From: Microbacterium sp. LWH7-1.2 | GTDB lineage: Bacteria; Actinomycetota; Actinomycetes; Actinomycetales; Microbacteriaceae | Assembly: GCF_038397755.1 (NCBI RefSeq) | Contig: NZ_CP151637.1 | Location: 806,001 to 870,000, forward strand | Direction: 5' to 3' | Length of the DNA stretch: 64,000 nt | Shown here: piece by piece, positions 35,119 through 42,624 of the stretch | Layout of the letters: each line of letters begins with the position of its first letter | Position numbering within the stretch: position 1 is the stretch's first letter | Position numbers and translations under genes: made by a program | Notes under the pieces: generated by a model | Database searches by the model: none | Told to the model about the DNA's origin: nothing | What the model saw: the letters and a program-made list of their open reading frames with translations, nothing else

Positions 35119-35616
35119 ATGACGGGCCGAATCAGCGCGCTCGTCTCCCGGGACCTGCAGACCCTCATCGCCGCCGCCGAGAGTCTCGACCGGGAGGTGG
35201 CGGCGCAGAACCGCAAGCACACCCGCGCGAACATCGAACCGATGTGGCGCGAGGAGGTCACGTTCCGCATGGGCACGCGGCTGCAGGCGCGCGTCCTGGT
35301 GGACACCGCGCGAGTGAGTGTCCGCGACTCCAACGTGACCCTCAAGGCCGCGCACATCGGCAAGGTGCATGGCACACCCGCCGACCGGCTCAAGGGCGGA
35401 GCGGAGTTCGGCGCGAACCCCAACAAGCTCATCACGCAGCGTTCCCGCAAGGGCAAGGCATACAAGCGTCGTCTCGGTAACGCGTTCGGCGCACCCCGCC
35501 GATCCGGGAACGTGTTCCACCCTGCGGTGCGGGCGTTCGGGCCGCGAGCGGTGTCGCTGTGGATGCAGACCACCGCCCGAACCGTCGCCGAGACCTTCGA
35601 CAAGGCGGGTGCCTGA
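35119..35616 (+). CDS. HK97 gp10-like head-tail joining protein
   Basis: A 165-residue basic protein starting at ATG 35119. The helical N-terminus followed by RVLVDTARVSVRDSNVTLKAA and a C-terminal helix resembles HK97 gp10/minor tail proteins. Its place after the major tail protein is unusual; in many phages this type precedes it. It overlaps the tape measure start as TGATG. Confidence 0.6.
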   Translation: MTGRISALVSRDLQTLIAAAESLDREVAAQNRKHTRANIEPMWREEVTFRMGTRLQARVLVDTARVSVRDSNVTLKAAHIGKVHGTPADRLKGGAEFGANPNKLITQRSRKGKAYKRRLGNAFGAPRRSGNVFHPAVRAFGPRAVSLWMQTTARTVAETFDKAGA

Positions 35617-36755
35617 TGGCTGGGTATCAGGTCGGGATCGCTTCGGAGACGAAAGCCTTCAAACAGGGTGTCCAGACCGGCATCATCGACCCGCTCGAGG
35701 ACGCACAGAAGGAACTGCTGAACCTCGGCAAGTCGAAGGGTCCGGAGCAACTCGAAGCGGAGATGCGCGGCGCGCAGACGGCTACCGAGAAGCTCGGCGA
35801 CGAGACGCGCAAGACCGCCGACGACATCGAGCGTGAGTACAAGCGCGCGTATCGCGAGGCCCGCGAGGCGTCCGATGACGGCATGGGCAAGATGAAGACC
35901 GGGGCGCAGGAGCTTCAGTCCGAGGTCGGCCAGAACATGGGGGAGGCGTTCTCGTCGTTCCGCGGCGAGATCGAGGACATTGGCCAAATTGGTCAGGACA
36001 CCCTCGGCGGCCTCGCTGGCACCGTGTCGCAAATGGGCCCTGCCGGCATCGTCGCGGGTGCCGGGTTGGGCGTCGCGGCAGGTGCTGTTGGCCTCGTTGC
36101 TGAATCCTTCACCAAGGCCAAGGAAGCGAGCGATGAGGCGAAGGAATCGGCGTATGAGTACGGGTTGACGGTCGCCGAGTCAGGCAGGTTCGCTGATACC
36201 TCCGCGCGCATCAACGAACTGACCGGATCCATCGAGGGTCTCAAGCAGGTTCAGGACATCGCCACCGTGTCCGGGTGGGCGCAGAAGGATGTGCTGACCG
36301 CGATGGCCACCGGCGACGGCCTACCTGCCCTCACGAATGCGTTCGACGAGGGTGCGAACTCAACGCTGGTGGCGGTCGGCCGGGTGAACGAGCTACAGGG
36401 TGCGCTGGACGGGACCGCTCAAGGGTTCGATCTAGCCACCGACGCCGCGGATCTGAACGCCTCCGCCCTCTACGACCTAGCCACCAAAGCCGGCAAGGCG
36501 ACAGGGGACGTCGACTACCTCAACCGCTCGATCGTCGAGATGCCGGATGGCAAGCGGATCGTCATCGACGCGGCGACAGAGCAGGCCCACGAAGAGATCG
36601 ACGCGGTCGACAGCCATAAGCCCGCCGACAAGACAGTGAAGGTCAACGCGGATACGTCGGATTGGGATGCCGCGGTCAACCGGATCAAGTCCACCGGGAT
36701 CACCGTGAACGGCAACGTGCGGTACCGGACCCCTGACGGGAGGTACCTCGAATGA
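35616..36755 (+). CDS. Short tape measure-like protein
   Basis: A 379-residue protein with an N-terminal helical, coiled-coil region (about 30-130), a Gly/Ala-rich hydrophobic stretch (about 125-165, LGGLAGTVSQMGPAGIVAGA) and a further helical part, the usual tape measure layout. At about 0.15 nm per residue it would specify a tail near 57 nm. No frameshifted tail-assembly chaperone genes precede it. Confidence 0.75.
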   Translation: MAGYQVGIASETKAFKQGVQTGIIDPLEDAQKELLNLGKSKGPEQLEAEMRGAQTATEKLGDETRKTADDIEREYKRAYREAREASDDGMGKMKTGAQELQSEVGQNMGEAFSSFRGEIEDIGQIGQDTLGGLAGTVSQMGPAGIVAGAGLGVAAGAVGLVAESFTKAKEASDEAKESAYEYGLTVAESGRFADTSARINELTGSIEGLKQVQDIATVSGWAQKDVLTAMATGDGLPALTNAFDEGANSTLVAVGRVNELQGALDGTAQGFDLATDAADLNASALYDLATKAGKATGDVDYLNRSIVEMPDGKRIVIDAATEQAHEEIDAVDSHKPADKTVKVNADTSDWDAAVNRIKSTGITVNGNVRYRTPDGRYLE

Positions 36756-37123
36756 GTGCGACGTTCACCCGCTACCCGTACACCGGACCTGCGGACCAGA
36801 TCACCCCGGTTGGGATCGAGGCACCGTGGACGTCTGCGCGCGCCGCACGGACCATCGCGCACCAGCTCCTTGAGTCAGAGACAGCGTTGTACACCCTCCG
36901 GCACCCGGAGCCGCGAACCGGCTCCATGCTGCTGCACTTCGCGTCCTCAGCCGACGCCCACTCCGGCGCAGCCTTCTTTGCCACCCCGGCCGAGTTCGAC
37001 CTGTTCCCCGTCGACCCGCCAGAGTTGTCGGCCCGTTTCGTTGTCATCGGCGGTTCCATCGCGGTCGCTCAGACAGCGGTCGACTGGACCGTCACGGTGC
37101 CATGGAAGGAGGTCCTGCCGTGA
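36752..37123 (+). CDS. Distal tail-like protein
   Basis: A 123-residue beta-rich protein whose ATG overlaps the tape measure stop. The position between tape measure and the hub-like protein corresponds to a distal tail (Dit-like) component. No specific motif supports this; it could be another minor tail protein. Confidence 0.6.
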   Translation: MSATFTRYPYTGPADQITPVGIEAPWTSARAARTIAHQLLESETALYTLRHPEPRTGSMLLHFASSADAHSGAAFFATPAEFDLFPVDPPELSARFVVIGGSIAVAQTAVDWTVTVPWKEVLP

Positions 37124-38424
37124 ACTCCGTCCGGTACGAGTTCACCGCGGATGTGTGGGACCCGGACGCCGAGGCATGGCTGCCGCTGCCGGTCACGAAC
37201 ATCCGCCCGAGCATCAACAAGGACCGGGTCCCGTTCACCGACGCCAGCCTGTCGCTCGGGCCGCTCCTGGCGGACATGGTCGACCTGCTCGACCCGCGCC
37301 GCAACAGCCCCACAGTCGGCCCCACCGTGCGCTGGCAGATCACCCAGTTGAGCGCCTCGGGCGACGTTATCGGACGTCTCCCGGCAGACGCCCCGGCCCG
37401 GATGTGGCCGCGCGACATCACCCGATCACTCGGCGCGGCAGAACTCACCCTGCAGGGCGGTGAATCGATGATCGACGACAAGGTCCGCATCGACCCCATC
37501 TACGGTGCAACGACGCCCAGCACATGGGCCGGCCCGAACGTGCGAAGCCTCGTCGAGTGGGCTCTGGAGGGGATCTTCCCCGGCCGTACCGACAACACCG
37601 TCACGGCCAGCGATGAGCTGGGGGCCACCGCCCTCGAGACGCCATCTCTGCCTGCCGAAGCCGTAGCGGTCGGCGAGCAATACGCACCCGTCATCGACTA
37701 CCAACTCACGGCGCTCGGATGCCGCCTGTACGACCCGTGGGGGCATGGGTGGGTTGTTGCTGGTCGGGAGACCCCGCCGACGTTCGACGGCGCGCCTGTC
37801 ACCGTCAGGCTGAGCACCCACACTCCCGGCGACAACCCGCACCTGCCGTCCGACGTTCTCCCGATCGTGACCGCGCTGGAGGACCGCATCAGCCGCGACT
37901 CTGACTGGGCAGACGTCGTTGTCGCCCGCGGCGTCGACACGTGGGCCGGCGCGACCCGCTCCTGGCAACACACCGCCACCGCGGCGCACGGCACACGCGG
38001 ACGGATTGTCGAGATCTCCGAGCGACGCCCCGACTTCAACATCGCAGCCGACATCGCTAACCGGGCGCTGCGCCGCGGCCGGGACATCGCCATCACCGCA
38101 CGTGCACGACTGGACATCCTGCCCGGGATGGACGTCGAGCTGTACCTACGCGAGGAGACCATCACGGCACTTGTCGTCTCCGTCGAGTGGGACTTCGACC
38201 AGGGAGCTATGACTATCCACGCACAGTCCGCGGTAGCAGGCACGCCGTCACTTGAGACCGGGGAATCCGAGACCTCCGCGCGGACCGCCGATGCCGTGTA
38301 CGACGAACTCAACAGCACCATCACCGCCCTCGGCGACGGGCTCAGCGGCTACGTCGACGGCCGCATCCAGATGCACGACGCCGCCGCGGAACGTGAGATC
38401 GCTCGAGGTGGGATGTGGCGATGA
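37120..38424 (+). CDS. Minor tail / tail-hub-like protein
   Basis: A 434-residue protein from GTG 37120 (GTGA overlap). It opens with a beta-rich region and contains the ADIANRALRRGRDIAITARARLDILPGMDVELYL segment seen in baseplate-hub proteins. The C-terminal 40 residues are helical. It is the last recognisable structural gene, so it probably forms the tail tip; no separate receptor-binding fibre gene follows. Confidence 0.68.
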   Translation: MNSVRYEFTADVWDPDAEAWLPLPVTNIRPSINKDRVPFTDASLSLGPLLADMVDLLDPRRNSPTVGPTVRWQITQLSASGDVIGRLPADAPARMWPRDITRSLGAAELTLQGGESMIDDKVRIDPIYGATTPSTWAGPNVRSLVEWALEGIFPGRTDNTVTASDELGATALETPSLPAEAVAVGEQYAPVIDYQLTALGCRLYDPWGHGWVVAGRETPPTFDGAPVTVRLSTHTPGDNPHLPSDVLPIVTALEDRISRDSDWADVVVARGVDTWAGATRSWQHTATAAHGTRGRIVEISERRPDFNIAADIANRALRRGRDIAITARARLDILPGMDVELYLREETITALVVSVEWDFDQGAMTIHAQSAVAGTPSLETGESETSARTADAVYDELNSTITALGDGLSGYVDGRIQMHDAAAEREIARGGMWR

Positions 38425-39410
38425 CCATCGTTGACGAAGAGTGGACCTTCTCGACCGAGAGCGACGCCCGGTCCCTCGTCACGGACTGGCTACCTCGGAT
38501 CCGCCCGTACGTGCTCAGCAAGTTCGGATGGCTGGAACGTCGCGGCAACTGCATGGTCACTGCCGATGACCTGATCCAGGTCGCATCGATCGCCCTCATG
38601 CGCCACGCAGAACGGTGGGGAGACCACCTCGCGGACTCCCTCGGTGTCGACCCCGACACGGCCTTCGACGGCGGGGAGAACGCGGGCCTGTTCTGGACCA
38701 CGCTGAGAGAGGACGTCGAACGCGCGATCTACCGGTACCGACACCGGGACGCCAGAGACGACGAGTTCATGGACAGCTTCGACAACGTCGGAGAAGACGG
38801 CGAGAGCGACGCCGAGAAGCGCACATCGCTCCGCACTCCGGGCACCGGAGTCACCTGGGGAGTCGTCCGCGAGAACGTCATGGACTACTACCTCTTCCTG
38901 CCACAGCGGGACAGGGTGATGATCGCACTCCGCTACTTCGACGACCTCAAGCACGCTACCGTCGCCGAACTCCTCGGCGTGCAGACCGCCACCGTGAGAC
39001 AGCGGGACAAGGTCCTGCGTGACGAGTGGACCACGGTCGCCCGCAACCAGTACGCCGAGCACCCCACGCCGCTGCCAGAACGTCGAACCAACATCCAGTG
39101 GGAACCGTCCGAAGCCCTCACCGCCTACATTCGTGACCGGTGGCGCAAAGACATCCACGAGTACCTCGGCATCGTCACCATCGCGTTCCGCGAAGACATC
39201 GGATACCTGTCCCAGATCCTCGGCTCGGAACGCACGTACGCCGCCGACGCGCACGCCAGCAGCCGCATCCTCTCGCCCTACCAAGACGCGCAGATCGACA
39301 AGTGGTACGCCGCCGGCATGAGCATGCGCGAGATCGCCCGCGACCTCGGCGTCGCATACCACCTCGTCACCGAGTACGTGAAGAGCGGACGAACCTCCGC
39401 AGCCGCCTGA
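38421..39410 (+). CDS. Sigma-70-like protein of the prophage
   Basis: A 329-residue protein. Residues about 50-70 (TADDLIQVASIALMRHA) resemble sigma region 2; residues about 165-205 (RDRVMIALRYFDDLKHATVAELLGVQTATVRQR) resemble sigma region 4 with its helix-turn-helix; the C-terminus adds another helix-turn-helix (MSMREIARDLGVAYHLVTEYV). It may direct host RNA polymerase to prophage promoters or bind DNA without being a true sigma factor. ATG 38421 overlaps the preceding stop (ATGA); GTG 38415 is an alternative. Confidence 0.7.
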   Translation: MTIVDEEWTFSTESDARSLVTDWLPRIRPYVLSKFGWLERRGNCMVTADDLIQVASIALMRHAERWGDHLADSLGVDPDTAFDGGENAGLFWTTLREDVERAIYRYRHRDARDDEFMDSFDNVGEDGESDAEKRTSLRTPGTGVTWGVVRENVMDYYLFLPQRDRVMIALRYFDDLKHATVAELLGVQTATVRQRDKVLRDEWTTVARNQYAEHPTPLPERRTNIQWEPSEALTAYIRDRWRKDIHEYLGIVTIAFREDIGYLSQILGSERTYAADAHASSRILSPYQDAQIDKWYAAGMSMREIARDLGVAYHLVTEYVKSGRTSAAA

Positions 39411-39442
39411 CAGGAGAGGGCACGGCGGGGCAAACTGAGCGA

Positions 39443-39610
39443 ATGAAGCAGACCGATGCACCCACGATCGGCAATCTCATCAGCGAACTGCAGAAGTACG
39501 ACCCCGCGTTCGTCATCACCTTCGGCTCGGACGAGCCGCCCGAGGGCGTGGACGAGGTAGTCGACCTCGTCACGCGAGAGCCATACTGGCGGGAAGCGAG
39601 CAAAGCGTGA
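39443..39610 (+). CDS. Small acidic prophage protein
   Basis: A 55-residue protein from ATG 39443 with no recognised domain; it is rich in Asp and Glu (FGSDEPPEGVDEVVDLV) and might be an inhibitor or regulator. It overlaps the next gene by four bases, which supports translation. Confidence 0.55.
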   Translation: MKQTDAPTIGNLISELQKYDPAFVITFGSDEPPEGVDEVVDLVTREPYWREASKA

Positions 39611-39906
39611 ACAGTGGTCCGCTGATCGGCGTGGATGGCGTCTTCGACCCGGACGCCATGCAAGTAGATGTCGCTCGCATCGGTGGGCTAATCGCAGATG
39701 ATCCCGACGACGACGCCGGCGCGAATGAGTTGGTGCGGATCTTCGAGGCGTCGGGACGATCACGGCAGTACGCGGCATCGGTCGCGGACGCGGTAACCCG
39801 CGACGTCACCGAATTCGCTCTCAACCACCCTCCGTCATCGATGGCGGTTCGCCTGAATCGCCGGCTAGGCCTCGTCCGGCAGGCGGCGCGGGACATCCTG
39901 GCGTAG
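39607..39906 (+). CDS. Small prophage protein of unknown function
   Basis: A 99-residue, mainly helical protein starting at GTG 39607 within the previous stop. No membrane segment is visible, so it is not an obvious holin. It is the last gene before the right arm-type repeats. Confidence 0.6.
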   Translation: MNSGPLIGVDGVFDPDAMQVDVARIGGLIADDPDDDAGANELVRIFEASGRSRQYAASVADAVTRDVTEFALNHPPSSMAVRLNRRLGLVRQAARDILA

Positions 39907-39926
39907 TCCGCAGAAAGTCCGCAGAA
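39905..39926 (+). repeat. Right arm-type integrase repeats
   Basis: AGTCCGCAGAA in perfect tandem duplicate, 132 bp left of the attR core, in the same orientation as the left pair at 24964-24985. Confidence 0.72.
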
Positions 39927-40000
39927 GTGCCAGCGGAGCGCACCGCCCCCCAACCATGCCCAATCATGGATTGAGCCCCTGACCAGGCATATCGGCGCGC

Positions 40001-40026
40001 GCCAACGAATGCCAACCTTCGCCAAC
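40001..40026 (+). repeat. Three GCCAAC repeats at 10-bp spacing, candidate Xis sites
   Basis: GCCAAC occurs at 40001, 40011 and 40021, one helical turn apart, ending 10 bp before the attR core. Same-face repeats beside an att core suit cooperative excisionase binding. Confidence 0.5.
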
Positions 40027-40036
40027 TGCGGCGTGC

Positions 40037-40069
40037 ACAGAACCCGGCGTACAGGCCGGCCCATTCGCC
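40037..40069 (+). repeat. attR core (33 bp)
   Basis: Identical to 24888-24920. It is a second copy of the rnpB 3' end without the rest of the gene; host sequence resumes at 40070. Confidence 0.93.
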
Positions 40070-40124
40070 CTCCGCCAGACCGCGCCGCACCCGCGCGGCC
40101 CGCCCCGACGTCGCGGCGGCCGCG

Positions 40125-40889
40125 TCAGCCGCGCGCGAGCGCGGCGGCGCCGATGATGCCCGCGTTGTTGCGGTGCACCGCCGGCACGATGGGCGTCTTG
40201 AGGTCGAGCAGATGCAGGAACTTGTCGGAGTGCTTCGACACGCCCCCGCCGACGACGAACAGGTCGGGGCTGAAGAGGAACTCGATGTGGCTGTAGTACC
40301 ACTGCAGCCGTTTCCCCCACTGCTCCCACGTGAGGTGGTCACGCTCCATCGCGGAGTACGCGGCGTAGGCCTCGGCATCCTTCCCATGACGGGCGCGCTG
40401 CACGTGGCCGAGCTCCGAGTTCGGCACCAGCACGCCGTCGTACAGCAGCGCCGAGCCGATCCCGGTGCCGAGCGTGGTGAGGATCGTGAGTCCTGGCCGA
40501 TCCTTCGCGGCGCCGTAGCGGACCTCGGCGACGCCCGCGACGTCCGCGTCGTTCGCGAAGTGGATGTCGCGGCCCAGGCCGTCCTCGAAGAACTTCTCGG
40601 CCTCGAAGTCGATCCACTGCTCCGACACGTTCGCGGCCGACAGGGTGCGGCCGTGCTTGACGATCGCGGGGAACGCGACACCGAGAGCGACCGACGGGTC
40701 GTCGGCGACCCCCAGGGTCGAGAGGACCTCGGTGACCGCCGCCAGCACGTCGGGCGGATGGGCGCCGGCGGGGGTCGCGACCTTCACGCGATCGCTGACG
40801 AGTTCGCCCCTGTCGAGGTCGACGATCCCTGCCTTGATTCCGGTACCGCCGATGTCCACGCCGACGGCGCGTGCCGCGTCAGATGCCAT
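40125..40889 (-). CDS. ppgK: Polyphosphate glucokinase
   Basis: A 254-residue ROK-family kinase that phosphorylates glucose using polyphosphate (or ATP) in many actinobacteria. VGVDIGGTGIKAGIVDL and LTTLGTGIGSALLYDG are the phosphate-binding motifs, and the overall length and C-terminal VVGGGVSKHSDKF match PpgK rather than general ROK glucokinases. The start is ATG 40889, six bases after TAGGCT (minus strand). It would use free glucose alongside the PTS route at 6.8 kb. Confidence 0.92.
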   Translation of the reverse strand: MASDAARAVGVDIGGTGIKAGIVDLDRGELVSDRVKVATPAGAHPPDVLAAVTEVLSTLGVADDPSVALGVAFPAIVKHGRTLSAANVSEQWIDFEAEKFFEDGLGRDIHFANDADVAGVAEVRYGAAKDRPGLTILTTLGTGIGSALLYDGVLVPNSELGHVQRARHGKDAEAYAAYSAMERDHLTWEQWGKRLQWYYSHIEFLFSPDLFVVGGGVSKHSDKFLHLLDLKTPIVPAVHRNNAGIIGAAALARG

Positions 40890-40895
40890 GCCGAC

Positions 40896-40901
40896 AGCCT
40901 A
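40896..40901 (-). promoter_or_regulatory. -10 element, leaderless ppgK promoter
   Basis: TAGGCT on the minus strand, six bases before the ATG. Confidence 0.5.
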
Positions 40902-40986
40902 TCGACGCCGACGGCGTCGCCGACGAGGCGTGCGTCAGTAGGATCGTGCCGAGGGCGACCAGCCCGCGATGCGAGGAGCGTGCAGG

Positions 40987-41214
40987 ATGACCAGCGGCAG
41001 CGACAAGTACTGGTACAACCTCAAGACCGGTGAGGTCGAGAAGGGCTTCGAATCGCCCGCGCCCGACCGCGCCGGCCCCTTCGACACTCCCGAGGAGGCG
41101 GCGAAGGCCCCCGAAGTGATCAAGGAGCGTTCGCGGGCGTGGGCGGCGGAGGAGGCTCGCGAGGACTCGTGGGGCGCCGACACGGTGTCAGGCGAGGGCG
41201 CCGGCGACCAGTAG
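40987..41214 (+). CDS. Small conserved acidic protein
   Basis: A 75-residue protein starting at ATG 40987 with GAGGAG eight bases upstream. DKYWYNLKTGEVEKG followed by a segment with PFDTPEEAAKAPE resembles small actinobacterial proteins sometimes labelled SPOR-domain proteins. It lies 59 bp before glnA2. The function is unknown. Confidence 0.75.
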   Translation: MTSGSDKYWYNLKTGEVEKGFESPAPDRAGPFDTPEEAAKAPEVIKERSRAWAAEEAREDSWGADTVSGEGAGDQ

Positions 41215-41273
41215 TCTGGCTTTCACCGCGGTCGTATTGACACCTCGGGCGATCCGGCACCGGAGAGGACGCG

Positions 41274-42611
41274 ATGGACAAGCAGCGTGACTTCGTTCTG
41301 AGGACCATCGAAGAACGAGGCGTGAAGTTCGTACGGCTGTGGTTCACAGACGTGATCGGCACGCTGAAGTCCGTCGCCATCGCCCCCGCCGAAGTGGAGG
41401 GCGCCTTCAGCGAAGGCCTCGGATTCGACGGCTCCGCCATCGAGGGTCTGACGCGCTCCTACGAGTCGGACCTCCTGGCGCACCCTGACCCGACCACGTT
41501 CCAGATCCTGCCCTGGCGCGGCGAGATCGACCCGACCGCGCGCATGTTCTGCGACATCACCACGCCCGACGGGCAGCCGGCCGTCGCCGACCCGCGCCAC
41601 GTGCTCAAGCGCACCTTGGCGAAGGCCGCCGACGCGGGGTTCACGTTCTACACCCACCCCGAGATCGAGTTCTACCTGCTGAAGTCCTCGTCCTTCGGCA
41701 CCGAGGGTCCCGAGCCCGTCGACTCGGCCGGCTACTTCGACAACGTCCCCGGCGGCACCGCCCACGACTTCCGCCGGCGCTCGGTCCGCATGCTCGAAGA
41801 CCTCGGCATCTCCGTGGAGTTCAGCCACCACGAGGGCGGCCCTGGCCAGAACGAGATCGACCTGCGCTACGCGGACGCCCTCACCACCGCCGACAACATC
41901 ATGACGTTCCGCACCGTCATCAAAGAGGTCGCGATCGAGCAGGGCGTCTACGCGACGTTCATGCCGAAGCCGATGACGGGCAAGCCCGGCAGTGGCATGC
42001 ACACGCACATGTCGCTGTTCGAAGGCGATGTCAACGCGTTCTACGAAGAGGGCGCGCAGTACCAGTTGTCCAAGGTCGGCCGCCAGTTCATCGCCGGCCT
42101 GCTGCGCCACGCGAACGAGATCTCGGCCGTCACGAACCAGTTCGTCAACTCGTACAAGCGCCTGTGGGGCGGCGACGAGGCGCCCAGCTTCATCTGCTGG
42201 GGCCACAACAACCGCTCGGCCCTCGTTCGCGTGCCGCTGTACAAGCCCAGCAAGGGCCAGTCGTCGCGTGTCGAGTACCGCGCGCTCGACTCCGCCGCGA
42301 ATCCCTACCTTTCGTTCGCGCTCATGCTGGCGGCGGGCCTCAAGGGCATCGAGAACGAGTACGAGCTCCCCTCTGAGGCGGAGGACAACGTCTGGTCGCT
42401 GACGGATGCTGAGCGCCGGGCTCTCGGCTACGCCCCGCTGCCGGCGAGCCTCGACCACGCGCTGGAGTACATGGAGGAGTCCGAGCTCGTCGCCGAGACC
42501 CTCGGCGAGCAGGTCTTCAATTACGTGCTGCTCAACAAGCGCCGCGAGTGGCAGGAGTATCGCTCGCAAGTGACCCCCTTCGAGCTCAAGAGCAACCTCG
42601 AGATGCTCTGA
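41274..42611 (+). CDS. glnA2: Type I glutamine synthetase (GlnA2-like)
   Basis: A 445-residue glutamine synthetase. The glutamate/metal-site segments are visible (HPEIEFYLL, HHEGGPGQNEIDLRY, GSGMHTHMS). It is shorter than GlnA at 46.5 kb and lacks the NLYDLPPEE-like adenylylation loop, so GlnE is unlikely to regulate it by adenylylation. Position directly before glnE is the conserved actinobacterial arrangement. A GGAGAGGAC ribosome site is upstream. Confidence 0.93.
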   Translation: MDKQRDFVLRTIEERGVKFVRLWFTDVIGTLKSVAIAPAEVEGAFSEGLGFDGSAIEGLTRSYESDLLAHPDPTTFQILPWRGEIDPTARMFCDITTPDGQPAVADPRHVLKRTLAKAADAGFTFYTHPEIEFYLLKSSSFGTEGPEPVDSAGYFDNVPGGTAHDFRRRSVRMLEDLGISVEFSHHEGGPGQNEIDLRYADALTTADNIMTFRTVIKEVAIEQGVYATFMPKPMTGKPGSGMHTHMSLFEGDVNAFYEEGAQYQLSKVGRQFIAGLLRHANEISAVTNQFVNSYKRLWGGDEAPSFICWGHNNRSALVRVPLYKPSKGQSSRVEYRALDSAANPYLSFALMLAAGLKGIENEYELPSEAEDNVWSLTDAERRALGYAPLPASLDHALEYMEESELVAETLGEQVFNYVLLNKRREWQEYRSQVTPFELKSNLEML

Positions 42612-42624
42612 GGCCGGCTGACGC

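Larger units (their letters stand above)
24888..40069. mobile_element. Compact prophage integrated at rnpB
   Basis: A 15,149-bp unit (attL start to attR start) bounded by a perfect 33-bp repeat. From left: tyrosine integrase and repressor (minus strand), then on the plus strand an excisionase-like gene, small early genes, a replication-initiator gene with iterons, HNH, terminase, portal, protease/capsid fusion, head-tail and tail genes, tape measure, tail hub, sigma-like gene and two small genes. About 21 genes fill nearly all of it. Holin, endolysin, tail-fibre and tail-assembly-chaperone genes are not recognisable. The organisation resembles very small actinophage siphoviruses; whether it is active is unknown. 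Confidence 0.93.
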
